A DNA stretch of 16,793 nucleotides, taken from an uncultured Caulobacteraceae bacterium. GTDB taxonomy: Bacteria > Pseudomonadota > Alphaproteobacteria > Caulobacterales > Caulobacteraceae. The translations under genes were made by a program, and so were the position numbers. The DNA is taken from the NCBI GenBank assembly GCA_937952995.1, contig CALFYB010000080.1, forward strand, positions 1-16,793, read 5' to 3'. A model generated the notes under the pieces. It saw nothing but the letters and a program-made list of their open reading frames with translations, did no database searches and was not told where the DNA came from. Below are positions 1-7,979 of the stretch, piece by piece (position 1 is the stretch's first letter; the number at the start of each line of letters is the position of its first letter).

Positions 1-1062
1 GAGGACGGTCGTCCTGTCCCAAGCCGCCTTGCGGATATGCGTGAAAAAATAGCGCTCTGTAAGGCTATGGCGAAGAGCGGGCGAGGGGTCCTTCAGACCG
101 TGCCCTATTTCATCGATATCGAGCAGCAGTTGGCCAATATCGAGGAACTCGGGGATATTAGCCTCGCCAGTGGCGTGGTCTGTTCGGTCGCCCCGATCAC
201 CTACAGCCCCGTCGCGCCAGAGAACTGGAAGCGCTCGCTGGACAAGCTCGAGGAGCAGCAAAAGCGTGGGGCTAAGGTTTTCGGTCAGTCCATGCCCCGA
301 AGCTTTGATATCAACATCATTCTGTCTGAAACCTCGTTCATGCTCTATTCGGTTCGCCGCTGGGACATGCTGATGAAGTTGCCCTTGGACCAGCGTTTGG
401 CAGGTTTCGCCGACCCTGTAGCGCGTCCGGTTCTGGTCGAGGCGGCTGAGCGCCGCATCTTGCCACTGTTGCGCAATATGTCTGTGGGCCGGGTCTATTC
501 GCCCGAGAACGAGAAATATCTCGGTCGCAAGCTGACGGATATTTCCGCTGAAGTCGGCAAGTCCTTGGCCGATGTGATGCTCGACATTGCTGTGGCGGAC
601 GGATTGAAGACCGAGTTCCAAATCCGCGGCGCGATCCATGCTGACCCGGAAATTGTCTCGACCATTCTCGACCACCCCTTGATCCATATCGGCGCGTCAG
701 ACGCAGGGGCCCACGTTACCCAGTTCTGCGGCGCAGGCGACACGACCGATATGCTCGAGCGCTATGTGCGTACCTTCGGCAAGATGACGCTCGAACGGGC
801 CATCTATCGCATGACCGGTGAACCCGCCAAGGATTGGGGTATTCGCGAACGCGGCACACTCCAGATCGGTCAGGCCGCTGACGTGGTGATCTTCAATGCG
901 GAGACGGTTGGCCGGGGAGACGAGATCTTCGTCGGCGACTTCCCCGGTGAAGCCAACCGCTATGTCCGCCATGCAACCGGCATCGATAAGGTCATCGTCA
1001 ATGGTGCCGTCGTGCTGGATCAAGGCGAATATACGCAGTCGCGCTTGGGTCAGATTATCTAA
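1..1062 (+). CDS. D-aminoacylase-like amidohydrolase (amidohydrolase family 3), 5' partial
   Basis: This is the C-terminal part of a metal-dependent hydrolase of the N-acyl-D-amino-acid deacylase / amidohydrolase family 3. Family members hydrolyse amide bonds in N-acyl-D-amino acids or related amides. The reading frame is open from base 1, ahead of the Met at base 37, so the true start lies upstream. Family members are usually about 550 residues and 353 are present here, so the N-terminal part with the usual HxH metal motif is outside the window. Visible hallmarks are an IHADPE segment, the GASDAGAHV motif with the family's catalytic Asp (codon 234 of the window), and the C-terminal composite beta domain (GTLQIGQAADVVIF, then VIVNGAVVLDQG). 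The gene ends 9 bases before the convergent stop of the copper ATPase. The substrate cannot be told from sequence; the family assignment is firm. Confidence 0.9.
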   Translation, partial: EDGRPVPSRLADMREKIALCKAMAKSGRGVLQTVPYFIDIEQQLANIEELGDISLASGVVCSVAPITYSPVAPENWKRSLDKLEEQQKRGAKVFGQSMPRSFDINIILSETSFMLYSVRRWDMLMKLPLDQRLAGFADPVARPVLVEAAERRILPLLRNMSVGRVYSPENEKYLGRKLTDISAEVGKSLADVMLDIAVADGLKTEFQIRGAIHADPEIVSTILDHPLIHIGASDAGAHVTQFCGAGDTTDMLERYVRTFGKMTLERAIYRMTGEPAKDWGIRERGTLQIGQAADVVIFNAETVGRGDEIFVGDFPGEANRYVRHATGIDKVIVNGAVVLDQGEYTQSRLGQII

Positions 1063-1071
1063 TCTGTCCGG

Positions 1072-3192
1072 CTAGAGTTTCGTTCCTCGCAGTCGCAGCG
1101 CATTGGCGATGACACTGACAGATGACAGTGACATGGCGGCTGCCGCGATTGCGGGGGATAGGAGCCAACCAAAGGCTGGATAGAAAAGGCCCGCCGCGAG
1201 AGGGATCGCAGCGGCATTATAGCCAAAGGCAAAGGCTAGATTTTGCCGAATATTGCGCATAACGGCCTTCGATAGGCGTCGCGCGCGAACGAGGTTGAGA
1301 AGGTCACCATTCAGGAGCGTCACAGCGGCGCTCTCGATGGCGACATCAGATCCCGTCCCCATGGCGATGCCAACATCTGCAGCGGCAAGGGCAGGGGCGT
1401 CGTTGACCCCGTCACCGATCATGGCAACTGTGCGTCCGCCCTTGCGTAGGTCTAGGATAATTTGAGCCTTATCCTGCGGTAATATTTCAGCCTTAACCTG
1501 CTCAATGCCCACCTGCTTGGCGATGGATAGCGCCGTTGTGCGGTTGTCACCGGTGAGCATGACAATCTCGATGCCCAGTGACCTTAGCTGCTCGATGGCC
1601 CTCTGGCTGTTGGGTTTGACAGGGTCGGCGACGGCGATCAGTCCCGCGACTACCCCATCCAACAAGACGAAAACGACGATTGCACCATTAGCTCTCAAGG
1701 CCTCTGCCTCTTGGTCTAAGGCTTGGGTACTCACGCCTTGATCGAAGACAAGCGCGCTGCCGCCGATCAAGATTGACCGTCCATCGATCTTGCCGGTGAC
1801 GCCCTTTCCGACCGGAGAGTTGAAGTCCGTGGGGTTTGTAAGATCTAGGTTCCGGTCCTGCGCAGCTTGGACGATGGCCCGTGCGATTGGGTGCTCACTC
1901 TTTTGCTCAAGGCTTGCGGCCATGCGTAGAAGATCCTGCTCGGACAGGCCCGGAACGGTCCTGATGGCGCAGAGTTGGGCGCGGCCTTGGGTCAGGGTGC
2001 CAGTCTTATCGATGACGAGCATGTCGACCTTTTCAAGCCGTTCCAGCGCGTCTGCATCCTTGATCAATATGCCCGCCAACGCCCCGCGTCCGAGCCCTAC
2101 GGTAATGGAGATCGGTGTTGCGAGGCCAAGGGCGCAAGGACAGGCGACAATCAGGACGGATACAGACGCGATCAAGCCATAGGTCAATCTTGGCTCCGGC
2201 CCAACCAACCCCCAGACCAAGGCCGACAATGCGGCGATACCAATGACGACGGGAACGAACAGGGCCGAAACCTTGTCGGCGAGACCCTGAATGGGCGCGC
2301 GGCTATGCTGAGCCCGCTCGACCATGGCTATGATCTGGGCCAGCAAGGTGGCGGAGCCCACCTTGTCTGCCGTCATCACGAAGGCACCGGTGGCGTTCAG
2401 GCTCCCACCGATGACCCTGTCTCCCACGCCCTTGGTGATGGGCATGGACTCGCCGGTCAGCAATGACTCATCGATTGAAACCCGCCCCTCTATGATCACC
2501 CCGTCGACCGGTATCTTCTCACCGGGGCGGACCTGAAGCCTGTCGCCAATCTTGACATGACCGAGCGGGATGTCGGTTTCGGTTCCATCAACGCTGATCC
2601 GGTGGGCCGTTTTTGGGCTCAGATCGAGCAGAGCCTTTACGGCTCCCGCTGTTTGCGCACGGGCCCTGAGCTCCAAGACCTGCCCCAGAAGTACCAGAAC
2701 GGTGATGGTCGCCGCCGCCTCGAAATAGACTGGAACTGAGCCGTCGGTTGCGCGGATCGCCGATGGAAAGAGCCGCGGTGCAAGGGTTGCTAGGACGCTA
2801 TAGGCCCACGAGAGGCCAATCCCCATCGCGATCAGGCTAAACATATTGAGCTTACCGGTTCGAAAGGACCGCCATCCCCGAGCCAGAAAACTCCACCCAC
2901 CCCAGAAAATCACGGGGGTGCTCAGAACCAGTCCAATGCCGTTGGAAAGGCGGGGGGATAAGGGCATGGCGTGACCAAATAGGTGCCCGCTCATCTCCAT
3001 TACGAACAGCGGCATGGTCAGAGCAAGACAGGGCCAAAAGCGTGATATCATCGCTTTCAGCTCTGGGGATGGTTCTGTTTCTCGGCCTATTGTCTTGGGT
3101 TCCAACGCCATGCCGCAGATCGGACAGGAGCCTGGATGGGGCTGCTCTATCTGCAGATGCATCGGGCATGTGAAGGCTGGCGCTTGGGTCAT
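1072..3192 (-). CDS. copA: Cu(I)-exporting P1B-type ATPase with N-terminal heavy-metal-binding domain
   Basis: This inner-membrane pump uses ATP to move Cu(I) out of the cytoplasm. It has 706 residues. Instead of an HMA CxxC domain it starts with a short Cys-rich heavy-metal-binding module (C9-P-M-H and C23-P-I-C-G-M). Next come membrane helices from about residue 52, including a Met/His-rich first helix region (MEMSGHLFGHAM). The actuator motif TGES is at 246-249, the transmembrane CPC at 351-353, the phosphorylated Asp in DKTGT at 395-399, the HP of the nucleotide-binding domain at 434-435, and GDGVND at 593-598. The late helices carry YN (658-659) and MSLSS (687-691), the Cu(I)-type P1B-1 ligand signature. 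The ATG at 3192 has an AAGG seven bases upstream. It is the last gene of the copper operon, separated from copC by a 162-base spacer that could carry its own promoter, although none is clear. The symbol copA is also used for the oxidase in some nomenclatures. Confidence 0.95.
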   Translation of the reverse strand: MTQAPAFTCPMHLQIEQPHPGSCPICGMALEPKTIGRETEPSPELKAMISRFWPCLALTMPLFVMEMSGHLFGHAMPLSPRLSNGIGLVLSTPVIFWGGWSFLARGWRSFRTGKLNMFSLIAMGIGLSWAYSVLATLAPRLFPSAIRATDGSVPVYFEAAATITVLVLLGQVLELRARAQTAGAVKALLDLSPKTAHRISVDGTETDIPLGHVKIGDRLQVRPGEKIPVDGVIIEGRVSIDESLLTGESMPITKGVGDRVIGGSLNATGAFVMTADKVGSATLLAQIIAMVERAQHSRAPIQGLADKVSALFVPVVIGIAALSALVWGLVGPEPRLTYGLIASVSVLIVACPCALGLATPISITVGLGRGALAGILIKDADALERLEKVDMLVIDKTGTLTQGRAQLCAIRTVPGLSEQDLLRMAASLEQKSEHPIARAIVQAAQDRNLDLTNPTDFNSPVGKGVTGKIDGRSILIGGSALVFDQGVSTQALDQEAEALRANGAIVVFVLLDGVVAGLIAVADPVKPNSQRAIEQLRSLGIEIVMLTGDNRTTALSIAKQVGIEQVKAEILPQDKAQIILDLRKGGRTVAMIGDGVNDAPALAAADVGIAMGTGSDVAIESAAVTLLNGDLLNLVRARRLSKAVMRNIRQNLAFAFGYNAAAIPLAAGLFYPAFGWLLSPAIAAAAMSLSSVSVIANALRLRGTKL

Positions 3193-3354
3193 CGGCCAGC
3201 CTTGCGCCCCACCTTAACTCACGGCCATGGCCCAACAGGTGGTGCGTCAATTGGTCAGATCATCTGCCAATAGGGCGGTTTGGCGCTGGATGTTGCGCCT
3301 GCCTATGACCGAGGGCCTTGCCGCTGCGTCAGAGGTTGATCCCGCAACCGTTTG

Positions 3355-3804
3355 TTATTCAACTGTAAAGCTGAAGGATCCGACCATCTCGTGGCCGCTT
3401 TCAGCACGCCATTCGACGATATATTGGCCGGGCGAGAGGGTGCGAACCGGAATGGTCACTGTCTTGACCATCGTTGTCGGTAGGGTGGCGTTTAAGGGAA
3501 CCCTTTGACCGGCGGCTGTACGAAGCTGAACTGAGCGGAAGACCATCGCGTGTGACAGGGTCAAGGATAGGTTTGGCGGAGAACCCTTCACCTTGGCACC
3601 GTCGGCGGGGGTAGAGGCGTCAAGTGGCATGACCATGACATGAGCCATGCCGGGCTTGGCTTCCATGGATGAGGGCGGCATCTGCATCTTGGACATGTCG
3701 TGACCCGCATGCGGATCTTTTTCCGCTTGAGCCATAGCGCCGGTCGCGACGAGGCTGGAGGCCATGACGAGGATAGCGAGGGATCGGTTCAAACGGGTGG
3801 CCAT
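3355..3804 (-). CDS. copC: CopC-like periplasmic copper-binding protein
   Basis: This is a periplasmic copper-binding protein of the CopC/PcoC family, 149 residues. A signal peptide (basic MATRLNR, hydrophobic core, likely cleavage after AMA near residue 25) precedes a Met/His-rich stretch at about 30-60 (HAGHDMSKM, then several more Met and His). The CopC beta-sandwich follows, recognisable by STPADGAKV near 64-72, the LTLSHAM strand, and a C-terminal block reading YIVEWRAESGHEMVGSFSFTV. In classical CopC a His sits at or near the mature N-terminus as a Cu(II) ligand. Here the predicted mature N-terminus is QAEKDPHAGH, so the ligand set may differ, while the His of ESGH (138) is retained. 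The gene lies 15 bases after the multicopper oxidase stop, in the same operon. It most likely buffers periplasmic copper and hands it on. No CopD partner gene is present. Confidence 0.88.
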   Translation of the reverse strand: MATRLNRSLAILVMASSLVATGAMAQAEKDPHAGHDMSKMQMPPSSMEAKPGMAHVMVMPLDASTPADGAKVKGSPPNLSLTLSHAMVFRSVQLRTAAGQRVPLNATLPTTMVKTVTIPVRTLSPGQYIVEWRAESGHEMVGSFSFTVE

Positions 3805-3819
3805 GTCAGAGGTCCAATC

Positions 3820-5103
3820 CTAAGCAGGTTTACGATGAGGCGTTCCGAAATCAGGGTCTGTGCTGACACGTTTGGCAACCGTGCCCTTGGGCGGAGCGTA
3901 CCAGCCGGGATCGCTGAAGTCACCGGGTCGGATGTCGTCACGAACCTTTAGGACCGTGAACATGCCGCCCATCTCAAGATTTCCGAACGGCCCCTTACCC
4001 GCCATCATGGGCAGGGTATTGGCTGGGCCTTGGTGACCCGCGTCGGTGTGTTCTTGATGCTCGGCCATACCGTTTTGACCCATAGCCATATAACCGGGCA
4101 GAATCTTTTGGATCCGCTCTTCCAATCCTGACTGATCAACGCCGGTCGGGTTGGGAATGTCGTGGCCCATGGCGTTCATGGTGTGGTGCGACATGTGGCA
4201 ATGCAGGGCCCAGTCGCCCGGGACAGCGGTGAACTCTATGTCGCGCATCTGACCGACACCGACCGTGGACGTCACTTCACGCCGCCACTGGGACTGCGGC
4301 CAACGTCCGCCGTCCGAGCCGGTTTCAACAAACTCGACCCCGTGCAGATGCACCGGATGGTTCCACATGGACAGGTTGCCGATCCGAATGCGAACCCGCT
4401 CGCCAGTCCTCGCCACCAAGGGCTCGATGGCCGGGAAGACCTTGGAGTTAAAGCTCCAAAGGTCGAAATTGACCATCACAGAAGGGTCCGGACGCCAGGT
4501 CCCGGGATGCAGGGCCCAGTTATGCAGGATGAAGGCATAGTCTCGATCAACAGGAACGGCTTCGCCTGCTTTGGGATGGATGATGAAAAGACCCATCATG
4601 CCATAGGCCAGCTGGGTCATCTCGTCCGCATGGGGATGGTACATGTGGCTGCCATGCTGGCGCAGGGTGAACTCGTAGGCAAAGGTCTCGCCGGGCTGAA
4701 TGTGCGGCTGATTGAGCCCGCCGACGCCGTCCATGCCGTTGGGCAAGATCAGGCCGTGCCAATGGACGGTCGTATGTTCCTTCAGCCGATTGGTGACAAA
4801 AATCCGAACCCGGTCGCCCTCGACTGCCTCGATGGTCGGGCCGGGCGTGCTGCCATTATAGCCCCAGCAAGTCGCCTCTGAGCCGGGCGCGAAGCTGTGC
4901 TGGATCTCCTCAGCGACCAGATGAAACTCTTTGACACCGTCTTTCATGCGCCATGGCAGGGTCCAGCCATTAAGGGTCCTGACGGGTTTGAACCGGCGGT
5001 CGGATGGCGCATCAGCGGCATTCGCTCGGCTAACCGGTCCGGCCGACGCGGCGAGGGCAGCGGTTCCAGTGGCCAGCATAATGTCGCGGCGGCTGATGGT
5101 CAT
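3820..5103 (-). CDS. Multicopper oxidase, Tat-exported (CopA/PcoA-type copper oxidase)
   Basis: This periplasmic multicopper oxidase probably oxidises toxic Cu(I) to Cu(II). I start it at 5103 (427 residues): this gives a Tat signal (MTISRRDIML, twin Arg at residues 5-6) and an ATGA overlap with the upstream stop. The longer open frame to 5250 lies inside the upstream gene. All four copper-ligand motifs are present: HWHG at 114-117, HMYHPH at 153-158, HPVHLHG at 249-255, and HCHMSHH at 301-307 with T1 ligands Cys302 and His307 and probable axial Met312. At 427 residues it is shorter than plasmid-type PcoA/CopA (about 600) and lacks their long Met-rich repeat region. A His/Met-rich loop at about 339-357 and the Met-rich 365-381 may supply extra copper sites. 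Tat export fits folding with bound metal in the cytoplasm. Laccase-like side activity is possible. Confidence 0.93.
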   Translation of the reverse strand: MTISRRDIMLATGTAALAASAGPVSRANAADAPSDRRFKPVRTLNGWTLPWRMKDGVKEFHLVAEEIQHSFAPGSEATCWGYNGSTPGPTIEAVEGDRVRIFVTNRLKEHTTVHWHGLILPNGMDGVGGLNQPHIQPGETFAYEFTLRQHGSHMYHPHADEMTQLAYGMMGLFIIHPKAGEAVPVDRDYAFILHNWALHPGTWRPDPSVMVNFDLWSFNSKVFPAIEPLVARTGERVRIRIGNLSMWNHPVHLHGVEFVETGSDGGRWPQSQWRREVTSTVGVGQMRDIEFTAVPGDWALHCHMSHHTMNAMGHDIPNPTGVDQSGLEERIQKILPGYMAMGQNGMAEHQEHTDAGHQGPANTLPMMAGKGPFGNLEMGGMFTVLKVRDDIRPGDFSDPGWYAPPKGTVAKRVSTDPDFGTPHRKPA

Positions 5104-6527
5104 GGTTGGCCTTCGTGATCGTGCATCGCCATCGGCATGGGGGTTGATGGTCCAAGAATGTCGGACGCGCTGGGGCCCACCTCGAGGATGGCCGGTGTGC
5201 TGGGCAATCTTGTGCCAATCAAACGGGACAGCTCCACCCGCGCGAGCCAAAAATCGCGAACAGCCTCGATATAGCCTTCGTAGGCCTCATATTCCCGAGT
5301 TTTGGCCTCAATCAGCCCGAAGACTCCAAGAAGCATATAGTTCTGCTGCTCTTGACTGCGGGCCACGATGGTTTGGCGTTGTGGGATCAGGTCGTGACTG
5401 TGCAGGGCGACGACTTGGCGGCGGCGCTGCAATTCATCGGCCCTTGCGGCGATTTGCTGGCTTAGGTTCAATCTTATCTGCGCGCTTTGAGCCTTGGCCA
5501 GATCGCGCTTGGCGACAAAGCGCGCGGTCTTCGCCTGTCCGTGATTGAAGATCGGCAATTCGATCTCAAGGCTGGGGCCACGAGATTGGGTGCCATCACG
5601 ATCCCGCTCCCGGTCCAGTCCAAGCGCGGTCTCGCCGAGCCATTGGGTTGCGTGGCGCGTCGCAGTCACCTGGTTCCAAATCAAGAGGTCTTGGTCAGCA
5701 GCCATCAGGGACAGGTTGTGGGTTAAGGCCAACGCTTGAAGGTCATCGAGGCTGTCATCGCTTTCGGTCGGCAGAGGTAGGGCTGGGCTGAGCGGCCACG
5801 CGTGATCAGTAGGGCGTAGGCCGATCAGATTATCAAGGTTGGCTCGCGCAGCCTTTGCGCTCACGGCGGCCTGTTGGGCGGCGATTAAGGCTTGGCTGGC
5901 GGCGGCCTGCTGATGATTGAGGTCTAACTCGGTTATATTGCCTGCGTTGAAATAGCGCTCGGCCAAGTCAGCAGACGTCTTCAGGGCTGAGGCAACAGCG
6001 CTCTTCATCTGCGCGGCCTGCTCTGCGGCTACGGCCTGATACCAAGCCGATTCCACGTCCAGCTGCACATCCAGCAGGGCGCTTGCCAACTGGTAGCGGA
6101 CCCGGACCCTGGCCTGCTGCGCCAAGTTTAGGCGCGTCGGCAGGAGGATGAGATCCGCGATGGGCAGGGTCAGGCTTTGCGCGTCAGTCTTACCGCCACC
6201 GCCACTTATATGACTAAGGCCGAGGCGCGGATTTGCGATCTCTATCGCCTCTAGAACATCGGCCTGTTCGAGGCCGAGTTGTCCATAGATTAGAGCCAGT
6301 TTTGGGCTCTTGACGATGGCAACCTGCACGGCGCTATCCAGTGTCATAGGCGCGGCCATCAACGCGGCCAGCCCATTGTCGCCCGGACCAATGCCTGCGG
6401 CTTTCCGGTCCTGAAGGAGGCTGGAAATCGCCTTTTGATCCTCTCCATTAGGCAGGGCTGCACAAGCCGACACCGCCATAGCCAGCAGGGGCAGGGCGAT
6501 AGCCAGTAAGGAAGGTTTGCGGCGCAT
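5100..6527 (-). CDS. TolC/CusC-family outer-membrane efflux lipoprotein
   Basis: This is an outer-membrane channel protein of the TolC (OEP) family and the first gene of the copper operon. It has about 475 residues, rich in Ala, Gln and Leu with long helical repeats such as LAERYFNAGNITELDL and its second-half counterpart. These match the two OEP repeats that trimerise into a channel-tunnel. The N-terminus (MRRKPSLLAIALPLL, then AMAVSAC) is a lipoprotein signal with the acylated Cys next to the cleavage site, as in CusC-type proteins. I prefer the Met at 6527 over the one at 6545 because a weak GAG precedes it; neither start has a strong Shine-Dalgarno. The last residues contain MPMAMHDHEG, a small Met/His copper-binding-like tail. 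Its stop overlaps the oxidase start (ATGA), implying translational coupling. No adaptor or RND pump gene adjoins it, so its inner-membrane partner is unknown. Confidence 0.88.
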   Translation of the reverse strand: MRRKPSLLAIALPLLAMAVSACAALPNGEDQKAISSLLQDRKAAGIGPGDNGLAALMAAPMTLDSAVQVAIVKSPKLALIYGQLGLEQADVLEAIEIANPRLGLSHISGGGGKTDAQSLTLPIADLILLPTRLNLAQQARVRVRYQLASALLDVQLDVESAWYQAVAAEQAAQMKSAVASALKTSADLAERYFNAGNITELDLNHQQAAASQALIAAQQAAVSAKAARANLDNLIGLRPTDHAWPLSPALPLPTESDDSLDDLQALALTHNLSLMAADQDLLIWNQVTATRHATQWLGETALGLDRERDRDGTQSRGPSLEIELPIFNHGQAKTARFVAKRDLAKAQSAQIRLNLSQQIAARADELQRRRQVVALHSHDLIPQRQTIVARSQEQQNYMLLGVFGLIEAKTREYEAYEGYIEAVRDFWLARVELSRLIGTRLPSTPAILEVGPSASDILGPSTPMPMAMHDHEGQP

Positions 6528-6561
6528 GGGAGCTCGGTGGACCATGGGGCTAACTTAGGCC

Positions 6562-6597
6562 GATTGGCTGGCGATTGACAGGGGAGGGCGGATTGAC
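6562..6597. repeat. Three direct GATTGRC repeats upstream of the copper operon
   Basis: GATTGGC (6562-6568) and two copies of GATTGAC (6573-6579 and 6591-6597) lie just upstream of the TolC-like gene, inside the 200-base divergent gap it shares with the thiolase. Repeat starts are 11 and 18 bases apart. They could be half-sites for a copper-responsive regulator, but the spacing is irregular and no matching promoter boxes or CueR-type palindrome were found. The assignment is a guess based on position. Confidence 0.25.
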
Positions 6598-6694
6598 CCC
6601 TTCAGGCGCTTTCAATGTGGCCAAAATGGTTACAGTTGCCCTGCGGCATAGCTTTTTCGTCAAATTGATTGCGGGCCAGCGGCGATTACCGCTT

Positions 6695-6722
6695 CAAACT
6701 TTGGGAGAGCCGTCATAGTTTG
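6695..6722. promoter_or_regulatory. Inverted repeat in the thiolase leader, possible operator
   Basis: CAAACT (6695-6700) and AGTTTG (6717-6722) form a 6-base inverted repeat with a 16-base spacer, about 30 bases ahead of the thiolase start. The position suits an operator or leader hairpin for a regulated catabolic gene. The arms are short, so chance occurrence is quite possible. Confidence 0.22.
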
Positions 6723-6753
6723 GCCGCCTAGGGAAAAACCTCAGGAGAGATCT

Positions 6754-7923
6754 ATGCGCGACGCCGTTATCGTTTCTTACGCCCGGACGGGCCTGGCCAA
6801 GGCTGGCCGGGGCGGGTTCAATGTGACTGCCCCCATGTCGATGGCCGCCCATGCGATCAAGCACGCTGTCGCGCGCTCGGGCGTTGAGGCGGACTTCGTC
6901 GAAGACTGCTATCTGGGCAATAATGCCCACGCTGCGCCGAACATCGCGCGTCTGGCCGCTCTGTTGGCTGGCATGCCGAAGACCACGGGCGGCGTTTCGA
7001 TCAATCGCTTCTGTTCGTCGGGCCTTCAGTCGATCGCAATGGCTGCGAACCACATCCGTGGTGACAATGCAGATTGCGTCGTCGCGGGCGGCGTCGAAAG
7101 CATCTCGATCCAAGGCGGCGGCATGCCGCGCGAGTCCATCGACCCTGAACTGCTGAACATCGCGCCAGCGATCTTCATGGCCATGATCGACACGGCCGAC
7201 ATCGTCGCTGAGCGTTACGGCCTGAGCCGTGAATATCAGGACGAATATTCGCTGGAATCTCAGCGCCGGATGGCTGCGGCCCAGAAGGCCAACCTGTTCG
7301 CCGACGAAATCGTCCCGATGGCGACCAAGATGAAGGTCGTCAATAAGGAAACCAAGGAAGAGAGCTTGGTGGACTATGTCGTGGACCGTGACGAGTGCAA
7401 CCGTCCCGAAACCACCCTCGAAGGCCTCGCCGCCCTCCAGCCCGTCAAGGGCCCCGGCAAGTTCATTACCGCGGGTAACGCCTCGCAACTGTCCGATGGC
7501 GCAGCCGCCGTCGTGCTGATGGAAGCCAAGGAAGCCGAGCGTCGCGGTCTTGAGCCTATGGGCCGTTTCGTGTCGTGGGCCGCTGCCGGTTGCGAGCCTG
7601 ACGAAATGGGCATTGGTCCTGTGTTCGCCGTGCCAAAGCTGCTGAAGCGTCAAGGCCTCACGGTTGATGACATCGATATTTGGGAACTGAACGAAGCCTT
7701 TGCTTCGCAGTGCCTCTATAGCCGTGACAAGCTCGGCATCGATCCTGCCAAGTACAATGTCAATGGCGGCTCTATCGCGATCGGCCACCCCTTCGGCATG
7801 ACTGGCGCACGCTGCACCGGTCACCTGCTGCAAGAAGGTCGTCGTCGCGGCGCTAAGTGGGGCGTTGTGACCATGTGTATCGGTGGCGGCCAAGGCGGCG
7901 CCGGTCTGTTCGAAATCTTCTAA
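6754..7923 (+). CDS. Acetyl-CoA acyltransferase (thiolase, FadA-like)
   Basis: This is a cytosolic thiolase of 389 residues, the usual length. The family cleaves 3-ketoacyl-CoA to acetyl-CoA plus a shortened acyl-CoA in beta-oxidation, or runs the reverse condensation. Catalytic residues are all present: nucleophile Cys87 in NRFCSSG, Asn313 in NEAFA, His345 in GHPFGMTGAR, and Cys375 in the C-terminal MCIGGGQGGAG block. The ATG at 6754 is preceded by a good Shine-Dalgarno (AGGAGAG). It is divergent from the copper operon and ends at a strong hairpin, so it appears monocistronic. The partial amidohydrolase at the left edge and the crotonase at the right edge suggest it belongs to a scattered catabolic set. 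Chain-length preference, degradative versus biosynthetic, cannot be decided here, so no gene symbol is given. Confidence 0.93.
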   Translation: MRDAVIVSYARTGLAKAGRGGFNVTAPMSMAAHAIKHAVARSGVEADFVEDCYLGNNAHAAPNIARLAALLAGMPKTTGGVSINRFCSSGLQSIAMAANHIRGDNADCVVAGGVESISIQGGGMPRESIDPELLNIAPAIFMAMIDTADIVAERYGLSREYQDEYSLESQRRMAAAQKANLFADEIVPMATKMKVVNKETKEESLVDYVVDRDECNRPETTLEGLAALQPVKGPGKFITAGNASQLSDGAAAVVLMEAKEAERRGLEPMGRFVSWAAAGCEPDEMGIGPVFAVPKLLKRQGLTVDDIDIWELNEAFASQCLYSRDKLGIDPAKYNVNGGSIAIGHPFGMTGARCTGHLLQEGRRRGAKWGVVTMCIGGGQGGAGLFEIF

Positions 7924-7941
7924 GACAAAATACCTAAAGAC

Positions 7942-7970
7942 CCCAGACGGCTGGCTTCCAGCCGTCTGGG
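7942..7970. terminator. Bidirectional hairpin between thiolase and HupE genes
   Basis: A perfect 13-base-pair stem (arms 7942-7954 and 7958-7970, CCCAGACGGCTGG and its complement) encloses a 3-base loop. It lies 18 bases after the thiolase stop and 9 bases beyond the convergent HupE stop. On the minus strand the stem is followed by a moderately T-rich stretch (TCTTTAGGTATTTT), so it looks best as the HupE terminator. On the plus strand there is no T-run, but the stem is strong enough to act as a terminator or 3'-end stabiliser. Confidence 0.75.
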
Positions 7971-7979
7971 CATTGGGCC

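Noticed and set aside
3193..3354. Possible small gene in the copC to ATPase spacer
   Set aside because: Minus-strand frames here are short, lack a start with a ribosome-binding site, or stop at once (ATG-ATC-TGA and a 4-codon frame). The plus-strand frame at 3227-3508 runs antisense into copC.
4162..4881. 239-codon plus-strand open frame opposite the multicopper oxidase
   Set aside because: It lies wholly antisense to the oxidase, whose four copper motifs are intact; no recognisable protein features.
5104..5250. N-terminal extension of the multicopper oxidase to 5250
   Set aside because: It would place 49 extra residues ahead of a perfect Tat signal and deep inside the TolC-like gene. The ATGA overlap start at 5103 fits better.
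6546..6753. CueR-type palindrome or MerR-type 19-base-spaced promoter for the copper operon
   Set aside because: TTGACA and TTGACC are present on the plus strand, but no matching -10 at 17-19 bases and no paired GGAAGGT-like arms were found on either strand.
6694..7893. Long 399-codon open frame on the minus strand opposite the thiolase
   Set aside because: It is almost exactly antisense to a thiolase with all catalytic motifs and a good ribosome-binding site. Its translation has no domain features and looks like codon-bias shadow.
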